DNA of 63,835 nt from a virus. The DNA lies in IMG/VR virus record IMGVR_UViG_3300024432_000013, positions 1-63,835 of that record; one strand, 5' to 3'. Both the position numbers and the translations under genes were made by a program. Below are positions 1 to 7,745 of this stretch, piece after piece. The stretch's first letter is position 1. The number at the start of each line of letters is the position of its first letter. Below the pieces are notes generated by a model, which did no database searches, was not told where the DNA came from, and worked only from the letters and a program-made list of their open reading frames with translations.

Positions 1-519
1 TTGCCGCCCGGTAAATCTTGCTTAAATTGTAAAGAATGCTACAAGACTTGTTACGCGAGGAAAGCTTATAGGCAATATCCTAATGTAAAGATATCCTGGG
101 ATTATAACCTTAGCATTGCCCGGAATGATCCAGAGTATTTATTTGATTTGTTAGTCCTACAATTGAAGGGCACTAAAAAGAATATAATCAGAATCCACAG
201 CAGCGGGGATTTCTTTAGTCAAGAGTATATTGATCTATGGGAAAGGATAATACTTCTTTTCCCGGATAAAAAGTTTTATGCCTATACCAAGGTAAACAAT
301 ATTCTAAACTTTAATAAAATAAACAAGCTTAAAAACTTCAATCTAATAGAATCTTTTATTGATGGATATCTAAACTATGGACCAACTGATTATTGTAAGA
401 AATTAGTTAAGAATAACAAAGCTTTCCCATGCCCGGCAACCAAGGGAAAGGATGTAACTTGCGGCCAGGATTGTAATTACTGTGTAACAGGATCCCGGCC
501 AGTGTTTATAATTCACTAA
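1..519 (+). CDS. GP88-like phage protein (5' end missing)
   Basis: The 172 residues visible resemble the phage 'gene product 88' family. They carry an N-terminal Cys cluster (CLNCKECYKTCYARKAY), the motif IRIHSSGDFFSQEY near residue 65, FYAYTKV near residue 92 and a C-terminal Cys-rich CPATKGKDVTCGQDCNYC. The family is common in phages and has no established biochemical role; the Cys spacing suggests metal binding. The frame is open to the first base, where a TTG sits, so the true start is probably upstream of the window. The family assignment rests on motif recall. Confidence 0.75.
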   Translation: MPPGKSCLNCKECYKTCYARKAYRQYPNVKISWDYNLSIARNDPEYLFDLLVLQLKGTKKNIIRIHSSGDFFSQEYIDLWERIILLFPDKKFYAYTKVNNILNFNKINKLKNFNLIESFIDGYLNYGPTDYCKKLVKNNKAFPCPATKGKDVTCGQDCNYCVTGSRPVFIIH

Positions 520-530
520 AAGGTGGCAAC

Positions 531-668
531 ATGAAAAAAGAAAAAGATGAAACAATGATGGTTACCATTACCCCTCAGGAGCTCCAGTTGTTGAAGCTGG
601 GGCTGAAAGAGCGCACTAAGGTCAGGCGTCGCCAAGAGAAAAAAAGGCGAAAGCAATACTTTAAATAA
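531..668 (+). CDS. small basic hypothetical protein (45 aa)
   Basis: ATG preceded by AAAGGTGG at good spacing, 11 bases after the GP88-like gene. The peptide has a short acidic head, the segment VTITPQELQLLKLGLKER and a very basic tail (RRRQEKKRRKQYFK). It is probably a small helical nucleic-acid-associated protein; no family recognised. Confidence 0.5.
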   Translation: MKKEKDETMMVTITPQELQLLKLGLKERTKVRRRQEKKRRKQYFK

Positions 669-678
669 GGAGACGAAT

Positions 679-891
679 ATGAAAAGAAAAATTTTAACAA
701 AAAAACAAATACGTAAAGCTACCGCGCTGGAGTTGGTCTTTAGAATGAATTGCCTGCATGCAGAGAGCGCACGTAGGCCACAGGATGCAGGTGTGCCTAT
801 GGCTGATATTCGGGAAGCTTCGAACATAGCTAAGGAACTACGACACAGGCTAGGAAGGCTCGGTATTTTTTACGCAGGAGAAAGCAAATGA
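679..891 (+). CDS. hypothetical protein (70 aa)
   Basis: A ribosome binding site (AAGGAGACG) precedes the ATG. The protein is basic and helical. Its reading frame overlaps the next gene by an ATGA junction, so the two are translationally coupled. Its central part (ADIREASNIAKELRHRL) resembles a segment of the next protein (TDAREILWIEDILHERL), suggesting the pair arose by duplication. Function unknown. Confidence 0.6.
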   Translation: MKRKILTKKQIRKATALELVFRMNCLHAESARRPQDAGVPMADIREASNIAKELRHRLGRLGIFYAGESK

Positions 892-1334
892 ACAAATTAT
901 TAAAAAAGGAAATTAAATTACTCTCGACCGAGGAATTGAACATACGGTATTGCCGTATATTGGAAAGGGGCGAAACGCTGGATGCAAATGATATCCCGGT
1001 TACCGACGCAAGGGAGATTCTCTGGATTGAAGATATATTGCACGAGCGATTAATCAAGGCAGTTGGCCATGATTTCTACCCGCCTGATCGTATTGAGGAA
1101 ATCAAACCTGCGGAAAAGCTTCCGAGCAACTGCATAAAATCGCTTCTGAGGCCGAGCAAGCCAAAAACGAATGTGGGCAGAAGAATCAAGTTCAATGTCG
1201 TCGTTACTTCTTCTATCGGTCACAAAGTGGCAGAGTTCGGTGTGGATGTAGATACGAAACTCGAAGCTGATAAGAAAGCTCGCCAAACGATAAGGCAGTT
1301 AGGACTTCAAAGAGTCACATACAAAATCAGTTAA
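888..1334 (+). CDS. hypothetical protein (148 aa)
   Basis: Coupled to the preceding gene through ATGA. The N-terminal half is helical and related to the upstream small protein. The C-terminal half (about residues 100-148) is predicted beta-rich, with a strand pattern RIKFNVVVTSSIG followed by a helix and a final strand, like a small RNA- or DNA-binding fold. No family recognised. Confidence 0.6.
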   Translation: MNKLLKKEIKLLSTEELNIRYCRILERGETLDANDIPVTDAREILWIEDILHERLIKAVGHDFYPPDRIEEIKPAEKLPSNCIKSLLRPSKPKTNVGRRIKFNVVVTSSIGHKVAEFGVDVDTKLEADKKARQTIRQLGLQRVTYKIS

Positions 1335-1344
1335 GGAGGCAAGA

Positions 1345-1662
1345 ATGAAAGCCGAAGAATATTTAGAAAAGTTCGAGAAAGATTTTCAAGAGGTTGGAGA
1401 TATGCAAGCAACAACAAATTTGGTAAATATGTTCATTGGTGAGATCAAAGACATGATCGTGGTAAGACATGCTACCACAGAAGGAGCAGTAGTAAGCATA
1501 TTGCGAGAGTTGAATCAGAAGTGGAATGCTCTTTGTAGACTGGATGGAAAGGGAAGATTTAAACCAGATGGATTCATCAAGTATGTGAAGCATAGAGCTA
1601 TGAAAGTGATGCCCAGCATACTGCTTACTCTGAATAAAAATATGAAGGAGATATTGAGATGA
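1345..1662 (+). CDS. hypothetical helical protein (105 aa)
   Basis: ATG follows AAGGAGGC. The protein is almost entirely helical and rich in charged residues, with no recognised motif. The stop overlaps a tiny 17-codon reading frame (1659-1712, containing CKECGK), which may couple it to the next gene. Confidence 0.6.
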   Translation: MKAEEYLEKFEKDFQEVGDMQATTNLVNMFIGEIKDMIVVRHATTEGAVVSILRELNQKWNALCRLDGKGRFKPDGFIKYVKHRAMKVMPSILLTLNKNMKEILR

Positions 1663-1695
1663 GACAAATGAAATGCAAAGAGTGTGGGAAGGTCG

Positions 1696-1857
1696 ATGGC
1701 AAAGAAGCGTAGGGGACGACTGCCAGCCAAGAAAGCGACGTATAAGCATTGTATCGGGTGCTTGTCTCAGTATTCCGGAATCGAACGGGATGGTAAAACC
1801 GGAGCCGTGTTAAGAACATTTAACTGTAAAACACATTGCCAAAGGAAGTCATTTTAA
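1696..1857 (+). CDS. small zinc-finger-like protein (53 aa)
   Basis: Basic N-terminus (MAKKRRGRLPAKKA) followed by CIGCLSQY and a second pair of cysteines (FNCKTHC), an arrangement able to bind one zinc. The stop TAA abuts the ATG of the next gene. A 17-codon frame starting at 1659 overlaps its start and could serve only to keep ribosomes coupled. It resembles the other small Cys-cluster proteins in this window only in general character. Confidence 0.5.
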   Translation: MAKKRRGRLPAKKATYKHCIGCLSQYSGIERDGKTGAVLRTFNCKTHCQRKSF

Positions 1858-2142
1858 ATGGTAACAATAACCGAGAACGGTTATAGCGAAATGTGTAGGA
1901 TAATCCTTGCGGGATTGACCGCACTCCATTTGGAGGTCGGTATTCCCGCTCGGATGTATAAGAAGGCTATGGAGTTTTCGGAAAAAGCGGATAGGGAGAT
2001 GGTAAGACGCTTGAATGAATACTTAAATTGTACGGCGACGAGGAAGCGTGTGATATGGAGTCTTAACCCGAAGACAGGGTCATTTACTCGTTATCCTACT
2101 CGAGTAGGCTGTCGTAAAAAAAAATTTAAAAATAAAACTTGA
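1858..2142 (+). CDS. hypothetical protein (94 aa)
   Basis: ATG directly follows the previous stop (TTTTAAATG). Helical N-terminal two thirds, basic C-terminus ending in a lysine-rich tail. The final codons overlap a perfect TTGACA hexamer that may be the promoter of the next gene. No family recognised. Confidence 0.55.
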   Translation: MVTITENGYSEMCRIILAGLTALHLEVGIPARMYKKAMEFSEKADREMVRRLNEYLNCTATRKRVIWSLNPKTGSFTRYPTRVGCRKKKFKNKT

Positions 2143-2165
2143 CAAAACTGTAAAAAAAATAAAAT
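2139..2165 (+). promoter_or_regulatory. candidate sigma70-type promoter for the sigma-like gene
   Basis: A perfect TTGACA at 2139-2144 is followed after 15 bp by TAAAAT (2160-2165); alternatives at longer spacing are AAATAT and TATAGA. The region is very AT-rich and lies 46 bp upstream of the next start codon. This site belongs to the TTGACA class rather than the GTGAC/TGACAA class found elsewhere in the early region. Confidence 0.4.
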
Positions 2166-2210
2166 ATAGATAGGAAGAAAAATTTAAGTCCTCATTGGGA
2201 GGTTAACAAG

Positions 2211-2783
2211 ATGAGCATTCCAAAAAAGCGTATCATGATCATTATTCAAATCGTGGCCTCAAAACAAATGTATGACCCTATCTCACAACAGTTTAGGGAT
2301 GAACTTATAAATGAAGCCTATCTTGGGGTTATGGAAGCCATGCAAAAAGCTAAAACAAGGATGACTGAGGCAACGATTTTTACAATCGCTAAACGCAGAC
2401 TCCTGCAGTATAAGTGTAAGAATACAAGTCCGTTGCACGTTCCCATGAACTCAGCATATTGGTGGGGTTATAAACAGAAGCGTGGTGGTGGAATTGGACT
2501 AGAATTAAAGGAGGAGTTAATCCCCATTCAGAGAAACTGGAAGGATGAGGAAGTTCATAAAGATTTGAAAATGATAGCCGAAAGGGTATATAAGCAATTG
2601 AGTCGAGTTGAACGTCGGGTTCAGCAAGGGTTACTCAGGGGGGAAACACTCAAAGCTGTTTGGTTAGAGCTTCGGCTGCTTAAGATTAAGAACATTAAGC
2701 GGAGAGTATACGCAGCTCCTGAACAGATTCGAAAAACATGGGAAAAAGAATTAGGAGGGAAATATGAATCCTGTCAAAAATGA
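2211..2783 (+). CDS. divergent sigma-70-like factor (190 aa)
   Basis: Residues about 25-70 (FRDELINEAYLGVMEAMQKA, then FTIAKRRLLQYK and PLHVP) follow the pattern of sigma-70 region 2: an acidic 'DLIQEGYLGL'-like helix and an aromatic/basic helix. Residues about 125-185 (LSRVERRVQQGLLRGETLKA, then LRLLKIKNIKRRVYAAPEQIRK) follow region 4, with a helix-turn-helix and a C-terminal basic helix. At 190 residues it fits short alternative or phage sigma factors. It probably redirects host RNA polymerase to phage promoters. Similarity is weak, so it could be another helix-turn-helix protein. It is preceded by its own TTGACA site. Confidence 0.45.
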   Translation: MSIPKKRIMIIIQIVASKQMYDPISQQFRDELINEAYLGVMEAMQKAKTRMTEATIFTIAKRRLLQYKCKNTSPLHVPMNSAYWWGYKQKRGGGIGLELKEELIPIQRNWKDEEVHKDLKMIAERVYKQLSRVERRVQQGLLRGETLKAVWLELRLLKIKNIKRRVYAAPEQIRKTWEKELGGKYESCQK

Positions 2784-3030
2784 GGTAATGGATGCTCTGA
2801 ATCAGTCTTTCATTCATCCGCCACTTATTTTAAATGGAAAAGAAAAGGATGAGTTGGCAACAGTCATACTTCAGTCAACACTCAACGTCTTTAACGTATT
2901 AAGAAAAGTCGGGGCAGGTCAGCGAGAAGCAAAGAAAGTAATGGATATGGGAAAGGACATTGTCGTCGAAGCTATCGGTCGGAGAAAAAGACGCCCATCC
3001 TGCTACAAGGTTAGTTGGGATGCTTTTTAA
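2764..3030 (+). CDS. hypothetical helical protein (88 aa)
   Basis: ATG with AGGAGGGA upstream lies inside the 3' end of the sigma-like gene (20-base overlap), so the two are co-translated. Mostly helical, with a basic C-terminus (GRRKRRP). No family recognised. Its stop TAA overlaps the ATG of the primase gene. Confidence 0.6.
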   Translation: MNPVKNEVMDALNQSFIHPPLILNGKEKDELATVILQSTLNVFNVLRKVGAGQREAKKVMDMGKDIVVEAIGRRKRRPSCYKVSWDAF

Positions 3031-3824
3031 TGACGGGAGAGATTATTCTCACATGTCCATTCCCGAACTGCGATGATAGAAACAAGGGGCACAATCATTT
3101 ATATGTAAACGCAGAGAAAGGGGTGTTTCAGTGTTGGCTTTGCGGACATTCAGGTAGAGTTTCGTATTTATTAGGCAGGTTCCCAGAGCTATCAGTTAGA
3201 ATAGGGTTTGCCGAAACTTTTCCTCGAACAGAACAACCCGGTAGAACACGGACGTTTATAAAGCTAATTTATGCAAAATCAATTCTGGCTCAGAAAGCTT
3301 GGACATATTTAATGAATAGGGGAATGACAGAGGAGGAAATCAAGGAAGCAGACGTGCATTTGTGTTATGAACTCTCCAATCGTGCAATTTTCCCTCATCC
3401 AACCGGTGTCAATTATTTCTGGTCAGGACGTGCAGTTATTATGAAGAGTCCGTCGTGGTTATTCCCCCGAAGAGGTGATACGATTCTTACTAAGAGCCAG
3501 TGCTTATGGGGCTTGGAATCGGTAGAGGAACAGGAAGAGAAAGTCGTGTGGATTACAGAGGGTATATTTGATGCTATCGTCACGAATGGTATCTGCGTTT
3601 ACGGTAAAATCCCATCAGCAATCCAGCTTCGAGCAGTTATGGCTTTGAAACCCGAAAAGGTTGTAATAGCGTTCGATAGAGATGCAATGACAGAGGCTTT
3701 GGCTGTTCAGAAGCGGTTGCATCCGTTTGTTCCAACGTATGTGAAGCGTCCGCAAGCTTCTGATTATGGTACGTATATGAAGGAGGGCAGACGCAGAGAA
3801 AAAGGAGAGATGGACTTCACGTGA
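3030..3824 (+). CDS. DnaG-type DNA primase
   Basis: Synthesises RNA primers at the phage replication fork. The N-terminal zinc-binding domain shows Cys9, Cys14, Cys35 and Cys38 (CPFPNC and FQCWLCGHSG). The C-terminal half holds a TOPRIM domain with the glutamate motif VVWITEGIFDAI and the DxD motif VVIAFDRDA. At 264 residues it is a minimal zinc-finger plus TOPRIM enzyme without a helicase-binding domain; helicase is supplied by the separate DnaB gene. The ATG at 3030 overlaps the preceding stop (TTTAATG); a TTG at 3015 is an alternative start. A GTGAAA/TGACAA element begins at its stop codon. Confidence 0.88.
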   Translation: MTGEIILTCPFPNCDDRNKGHNHLYVNAEKGVFQCWLCGHSGRVSYLLGRFPELSVRIGFAETFPRTEQPGRTRTFIKLIYAKSILAQKAWTYLMNRGMTEEEIKEADVHLCYELSNRAIFPHPTGVNYFWSGRAVIMKSPSWLFPRRGDTILTKSQCLWGLESVEEQEEKVVWITEGIFDAIVTNGICVYGKIPSAIQLRAVMALKPEKVVIAFDRDAMTEALAVQKRLHPFVPTYVKRPQASDYGTYMKEGRRREKGEMDFT

Positions 3825-3850
3825 AAGAATCGGGCCAATGACAATATAGA
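3821..3850 (+). promoter_or_regulatory. GTGA/TGACAA element, copy 1
   Basis: GTGAAA (3821-3826), 18-bp spacer ending in TGACAA, then TATAGA (3845-3850), followed by AGGAGG and the ATG at 3871. The first hexamer contains the stop codon of the primase gene. One of ten sites of identical geometry in the window. Confidence 0.6.
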
Positions 3851-3870
3851 GGAAAGAATAGGAGGAAAAA

Positions 3871-4131
3871 ATGAAAACGATTTACAAGTACGAAGTGCCC
3901 ATGGGAGACGTCTCAAGCATCCGCATGCCCCAGGGAGCGACAGTGCTGTCTTTTCAGATGCAGAACGGAACGCCCTTCATTTGGGCACTCATCAATGAAG
4001 ACGTGCCGGAAGCGGAGAGACAATTCGTTCTCGTCGGAACTGGCCACCCTATCGATGACTCCTGGAGCCTCAAGTTCATAGGCACTACACAGCAAGGCCC
4101 GTTCGTTTGGCACTTGTTTGAAAGGAGGTAA
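3871..4131 (+). CDS. DUF7352-like phage protein (86 aa)
   Basis: The sequence follows a widespread small phage protein pattern: MKTIYKYEV, PQGATVLSFQMQNG, FIWALINED, VGTGHPI and GPFVWHLFE. Such proteins are small beta-rich folds of unknown role, often near phage replication genes. First gene downstream of a GTGA/TGACAA element, with AGGAGG before the ATG. Confidence 0.75.
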   Translation: MKTIYKYEVPMGDVSSIRMPQGATVLSFQMQNGTPFIWALINEDVPEAERQFVLVGTGHPIDDSWSLKFIGTTQQGPFVWHLFERR

Positions 4132-4133
4132 AA

Positions 4134-4454
4134 ATGAAGATGCCGAAGAGAATGAAAAAGGAAGACTTGAAACAGCTTGCTTGTGATATGAACAAGGGTC
4201 TGGTCTTTACGGATAGGGAGGTTCAACCCCCTCGTCTAATACTGACAGTGTTCATGCCGTTGCTGTTCTTAGACGGGGATAAGAAGTGGTCAGATCAGGT
4301 CGGTCTGATATACGAGTACTATGATAAAGCAGGACCTCGAGGTGTTAACGGGATGCCAACGTTTATGAGCATGAGAGTCGTGCCGAAAGAGGATATGTCA
4401 GCGTTAGTTGAATATATGCAAAAGTATCGGGAGGCAGAGCTCGCTGTCAAATGA
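4134..4454 (+). CDS. hypothetical protein (106 aa)
   Basis: Begins two bases after the previous stop with AAGGAGG inside the previous coding end. A central hydrophobic stretch (LILTVFMPLLFL) could be a buried strand or a weak membrane segment. Ends in an ATGA overlap with the helicase gene, suggesting a stoichiometric link with it. Function unknown. Confidence 0.55.
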   Translation: MKMPKRMKKEDLKQLACDMNKGLVFTDREVQPPRLILTVFMPLLFLDGDKKWSDQVGLIYEYYDKAGPRGVNGMPTFMSMRVVPKEDMSALVEYMQKYREAELAVK

Positions 4455-5866
4455 TAAAAGTCATAAAAGACAATGTCTTCACAAAGGTCGAGCATTTCGA
4501 TGAAGACATAGAAGAAAGAGCACTCAAAGCAAGTTTAACGTTTCAAGTGCCGAATTTTTGGTTCATGAAATCATATAGGAATAGGGTATGGGACGGCAGG
4601 TATTCATTCTATAATGCGTATTCAAAGAAGTTTCCGACAGGGTTAATTCCGATTCTGCCAGAGAAATTGCAACGCTTACTTCTCATAGTGGATGCCAGGA
4701 AAAAACCAAAAGCGAAGTTTGAAGATCCGACACTCATCGGAATAGAACTCAGGGATTATCAGGTAAAGGCAATTCAAGATGCAGTGGCCAAAGAACGTTG
4801 TATTCTGACCGCTCCGACAAATGCGGGGAAGACAGAATGCGGTGCGTCGATAATGAAAGTACTGCGGCCGTTAAAAGTGCTATGGTTAACTCATCGAGGA
4901 AATCTCATGTATCAAACACGGGATAGACTGGCAGAACGGTTGGACGAAGATATAGGTGTTATTCACAGGGATACATTCGATACCAAGCGAGTCACGGTGG
5001 GTATGGTTCAGACTATTTATCACAGGCTTCGGAGCAAAAAGATGGATGTTAGAAAGTTCTTTGGTAATTGGCTCAGTCATGATGTTGATGTGCTCATGAT
5101 TGATGAATGCCATCATCAATCAGCAGGATCGTGGAAAAACGTGGCAAAGAAGTGTAATGCATATTATAGAATTGGGCTGAGCGCAACTCCGTTGATGAGA
5201 GAAGAAATACAGAATCTCTGGCTCGTCGGATTGACGGGTGATGAGATAAAGACAGTAAGGAATATAGATTTAATACGTAGAGGAATTTCTGCCCGTCCGA
5301 GGATTGTGCGGATAAAGAATTGGTCGATGAAGTTTGTTCAGCAGTCAAATTATAGGCTCTCATATAGGTTTGGAATCGAGGAGAACAATGATAGGAATAA
5401 GACTATAGCAGGGTTAATTAGAATTCATAAAGGACGGGGTGAACCCATTCTAGTTTTGATAAATACAATAAAGCATGGAAAAGAAATATTGAAACGTGCT
5501 CCCGAGGGAACAATATTCTTGCACGGAATCCTTGACTTGGATTATCGAGATGAAATATTAAATAAGTTTAAACAAGGAGAAGTTCCTTGCATTATAGCGA
5601 CTCCAATTTTCGATGAGGGAGTTGACGTCCCGATAGTAAGGGCAATGGTATTAGGAGGTGCAGGAGCTTCACATTTACGCCTGTTACAAAGGGTTGGACG
5701 GGTTATGAGAAAGAATCCGACAGGAGACAATGTAGTAACTGTTTACGATTTTGAAGACCAAGGCGATAAATACCTGTCTGGGCACAGTACATATCGACTT
5801 CAATTGTATCGCAAAGAAGGATTCGATGTAATTCCAACGACAATAAAGTTTGGAGCAAGAGTATGA
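4451..5866 (+). CDS. superfamily 2 DNA helicase (UvsW/DEAD-like)
   Basis: ATP-dependent DNA helicase or translocase. Motif I is APTNAGKT at residues 121-128, motif II DECHH from residue 218, motif III SATP about 25 residues later, and motif VI QRVGRVMR near residue 415. A Q-motif-like RDYQVKAI precedes motif I. The 471-residue length and N-terminal extension resemble T4 UvsW-type recombination helicases, which unwind branched DNA and help replication switch modes. Located just after the primase block and coupled to its neighbours by ATGA overlaps on both sides. Confidence 0.88.
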   Translation: MIKVIKDNVFTKVEHFDEDIEERALKASLTFQVPNFWFMKSYRNRVWDGRYSFYNAYSKKFPTGLIPILPEKLQRLLLIVDARKKPKAKFEDPTLIGIELRDYQVKAIQDAVAKERCILTAPTNAGKTECGASIMKVLRPLKVLWLTHRGNLMYQTRDRLAERLDEDIGVIHRDTFDTKRVTVGMVQTIYHRLRSKKMDVRKFFGNWLSHDVDVLMIDECHHQSAGSWKNVAKKCNAYYRIGLSATPLMREEIQNLWLVGLTGDEIKTVRNIDLIRRGISARPRIVRIKNWSMKFVQQSNYRLSYRFGIEENNDRNKTIAGLIRIHKGRGEPILVLINTIKHGKEILKRAPEGTIFLHGILDLDYRDEILNKFKQGEVPCIIATPIFDEGVDVPIVRAMVLGGAGASHLRLLQRVGRVMRKNPTGDNVVTVYDFEDQGDKYLSGHSTYRLQLYRKEGFDVIPTTIKFGARV

Positions 5867-6039
5867 CAGGAAAACAGTTATCTCATGAGCTAAAAGCCGA
5901 TAGAGCTCAGCATATTATTGATCTCGTCGACCGTCTGGGCGTAAAGTTCCCAGAGATAGGGGAAAGGCTTGGTATGGCTACGGAGCAAGTCCGAGCTTTA
6001 TACGCCAAAGCCAAACGGATTAGAAATGATAGTCTATAA
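5863..6039 (+). CDS. small helix-turn-helix protein (58 aa)
   Basis: Starts in an ATGA overlap with the helicase gene. The segment IIDLVDRLGVKFPEIGERLG followed by MATEQVRALYAKAKR has the spacing of a helix-turn-helix, like sigma region 4 or resolvase C-termini. It is probably a small DNA-binding protein. It shares 14 bases with the next gene. Confidence 0.55.
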   Translation: MTGKQLSHELKADRAQHIIDLVDRLGVKFPEIGERLGMATEQVRALYAKAKRIRNDSL

Positions 6040-6238
6040 GGTATATGAAATAACAAAGTATGCTGCTTTTGTAAGTATATTGACTCGTGTGGAGTGTATG
6101 AGTAAATTGAGTGAAGCTAAGTTAAATTCAAACTTCCGAATTGAAGTATTGTTAATGTCTAATGAGGAGTTTAAAGTAGCAAAAGAAGCGGCATCAGAAG
6201 TGAATAAAGCGACCATAGCGGGATGGAAGAAACGATGA
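6026..6238 (+). CDS. hypothetical protein (70 aa)
   Basis: ATG at 6026 lies inside the end of the previous gene; an upstream in-frame start at 5969 would overlap much more and is less likely. Two predicted strands and two helices; no family recognised. Ends in an ATGATAG junction with the next gene. Confidence 0.5.
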   Translation: MIVYKVYEITKYAAFVSILTRVECMSKLSEAKLNSNFRIEVLLMSNEEFKVAKEAASEVNKATIAGWKKR

Positions 6239-6432
6239 TAGGTCCGCCACTTAAACCCTGTAAACGGTTCAGAAAAATCGTTAGGAGTTGTGGTACATGT
6301 GGATTGTTTGATAAATCTACTCCCGCAGTCAAAGATGCATATTGTCTCAGACCCGACGGTCCAGCATGGAATAAGCGGAGTAAGGCAGGACCGCTTCAAT
6401 TTGTTTGTAAGGGATGGAGGAAACCAAAATGA
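6235..6432 (+). CDS. small Cys-cluster protein (65 aa)
   Basis: Contains RKIVRSCGTCGLF, a later single Cys before RPDGPAW, and a final FVCKGWRKPK. Four cysteines in C-x2-C...C...C spacing suggest one structural zinc. The protein at 18310-18525 has the same skeleton (REIVRSCATC, RRPGGPKW, YVCDRWRKKK), so the two are paralogues about 12 kb apart. Start 6235 is chosen for the ATGA overlap. Confidence 0.6.
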   Translation: MIGPPLKPCKRFRKIVRSCGTCGLFDKSTPAVKDAYCLRPDGPAWNKRSKAGPLQFVCKGWRKPK

Positions 6433-6629
6433 CAGCCAAAGAATTGGTATTGGAGTTAGTAAAAAGACAGAGTAAGAAAGCCGTTCTTGATGAGTGTTGG
6501 GATAAATTAGAGCCCGACATTGAAGTGGATAAGTATGGGCGTACGGATATTTGTTTCCCCTCAGTAGCCATAGGCTTTGCATTTGATAAGCAGGGGAGGT
6601 TTCTCGGAATTTTTAACTGGAGGGAGTAA
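6429..6629 (+). CDS. hypothetical protein (66 aa)
   Basis: ATG at 6429 overlaps the previous stop. Mixed alpha/beta small protein ending GFAFDKQGRFLGIFNW, a strand-turn-strand. No family recognised. Adjacent genes overlap by one base at 6629. Confidence 0.55.
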   Translation: MTAKELVLELVKRQSKKAVLDECWDKLEPDIEVDKYGRTDICFPSVAIGFAFDKQGRFLGIFNWRE

Positions 6630-6892
6630 TGAGATTAAAATTAGATGAAGTAATTAAAAAATTGGAAAAGATGGAAGCCCAAAGTACGAGAGAAGGGTAT
6701 GGCGGTGACGCAGCCCGTACCGCAGCCCAAAGACACACTCTGATATTACTGAGCAAGATCGCTCAGAAAGCGATTAAGCCCAGAAGAAAGCCGTCAGCGT
6801 GGAATATCTTCATGTCTTCATATCTGAGACAGGGTAAGACAATAAAAGAAGCATCTCGAGATTGGGCAAAGAAAAAAGAGCGAGGTATATAG
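6629..6892 (+). CDS. small protein with AWNxF...GKxxxEAxxxW motif (87 aa)
   Basis: The C-terminal half (SAWNIFMSSYLRQGKTIKEA then DWAKKK) matches a short helical motif seen in many phage proteins, reminiscent of HMG-box/YABBY-like three-helix DNA-binding segments. The N-terminal half is a charged helix. Likely nucleic-acid-associated; inference only. Confidence 0.55.
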   Translation: MRLKLDEVIKKLEKMEAQSTREGYGGDAARTAAQRHTLILLSKIAQKAIKPRRKPSAWNIFMSSYLRQGKTIKEASRDWAKKKERGI

Positions 6893-6893
6893 A

Positions 6894-7043
6894 ATGGATA
6901 CACGAATTAAATCAGGAATAACGAACGTAGGATTAGCAGGTGTCGCATTGGTTATGATCGGGTTGTCTTATAGGCTTATTGGATTTGAACATACCGTGCT
7001 AGGCGTCTTAACTCTTTATCTATGGAGATGGTTCAAGGAATGA
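6894..7043 (+). CDS. small membrane protein (49 aa)
   Basis: Two hydrophobic segments (VGLAGVALVMIGLSY and TVLGVLTLYLW) separated by a short polar turn, so a two-pass inner-membrane peptide. Begins one base after the previous stop. Function unknown. Confidence 0.5.
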   Translation: MDTRIKSGITNVGLAGVALVMIGLSYRLIGFEHTVLGVLTLYLWRWFKE

Positions 7044-7046
7044 TGT

Positions 7047-7076
7047 GTGACACGAAACTACTTGTGACAATAAAGA
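7047..7076 (+). promoter_or_regulatory. GTGA/TGACAA element, copy 2
   Basis: GTGACA (7047-7052), 18-bp spacer ending TGACAA, then TAAAGA (7071-7076), followed by GAGGAGG and the ATG at 7092. Confidence 0.55.
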
Positions 7077-7091
7077 CGAGGAGGGCTTAAA

Positions 7092-7244
7092 ATGAGATGG
7101 ACTTTGTGGCTAATTCTTATGGTATTAATGGGTATTTTTTATGAAATTGCAGAGAAGGAAGTTGAACTTGAGCTACTGGCCATCCTTGGAATCAGCGCTG
7201 CAATGTTACTTATGGATTATTTCAAAAAGAGGAGAATAGGATGA
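7092..7244 (+). CDS. small membrane protein (50 aa)
   Basis: GAGGAGG precedes the ATG. Hydrophobic segment MRWTLWLILMVLMGIFY, an acidic connector, a second hydrophobic segment LLAILGISAAMLLM and a basic tail. Two-pass membrane peptide coupled by ATGA to the next gene. It is the first gene after a GTGA/TGACAA element. Confidence 0.5.
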   Translation: MRWTLWLILMVLMGIFYEIAEKEVELELLAILGISAAMLLMDYFKKRRIG

Positions 7245-7630
7245 AAAAGCTGTTAAAACAGGACGTAATCAGTCGGACAGTAGAGTCCCTGATTTCAAGG
7301 TCATTTGCAGAGATGGTATTCACACTTCCCGATGGTCTGTATTACTGGGGTTTATACGAGGGTATGAGGCGTGTGCTCGAGACAATGTTTGAGCAGAAAG
7401 AATTGGCTGAAATGTTAAGAGACTCAAACCCCTTAGACAATCCTTGGGCCGATGCGAAAGTCATGGGAGAACTCTTGCAATCCGCACGAATTGAACTTGC
7501 AAATGCAGGTATGAGGTCTCGTGAGATGGTAAAAGCGTTTGACTTTGGAGGACCAGCCGGCAAGCAAAAGTTTGTGAACCTGATTACTGATTTGCTTAAG
7601 GGTTGGAGTCCATCAGGAGGAGAAAAATGA
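7241..7630 (+). CDS. hypothetical protein (129 aa)
   Basis: Soluble, largely helical protein sandwiched between two tiny membrane proteins with ATGA overlaps on both sides, suggesting a membrane-associated complex. No motif recognised. Confidence 0.6.
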   Translation: MKKLLKQDVISRTVESLISRSFAEMVFTLPDGLYYWGLYEGMRRVLETMFEQKELAEMLRDSNPLDNPWADAKVMGELLQSARIELANAGMRSREMVKAFDFGGPAGKQKFVNLITDLLKGWSPSGGEK

Positions 7631-7734
7631 TAGACATCGACGCAGGAGCTTTGGTAGCCGCAGGAGGATTATTGATAGCTGTAGTTACGGTATGCGTTTT
7701 TTGGATACTGGCCATGAAGAAATTATTTAAGTAA
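7627..7734 (+). CDS. single-pass membrane peptide (35 aa)
   Basis: ATGA overlap with the previous gene. One transmembrane segment (ALVAAGGLLIAVVTVCVFWI) with an acidic outside and basic inside end (KKLFK). Function unknown. Confidence 0.5.
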   Translation: MIDIDAGALVAAGGLLIAVVTVCVFWILAMKKLFK

Positions 7735-7745
7735 GGAAGTGAAAA

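Noticed and set aside
1659-1712. 17-codon gene (CKECGK peptide)
   Set aside because: Too short to support; may only aid translational coupling.
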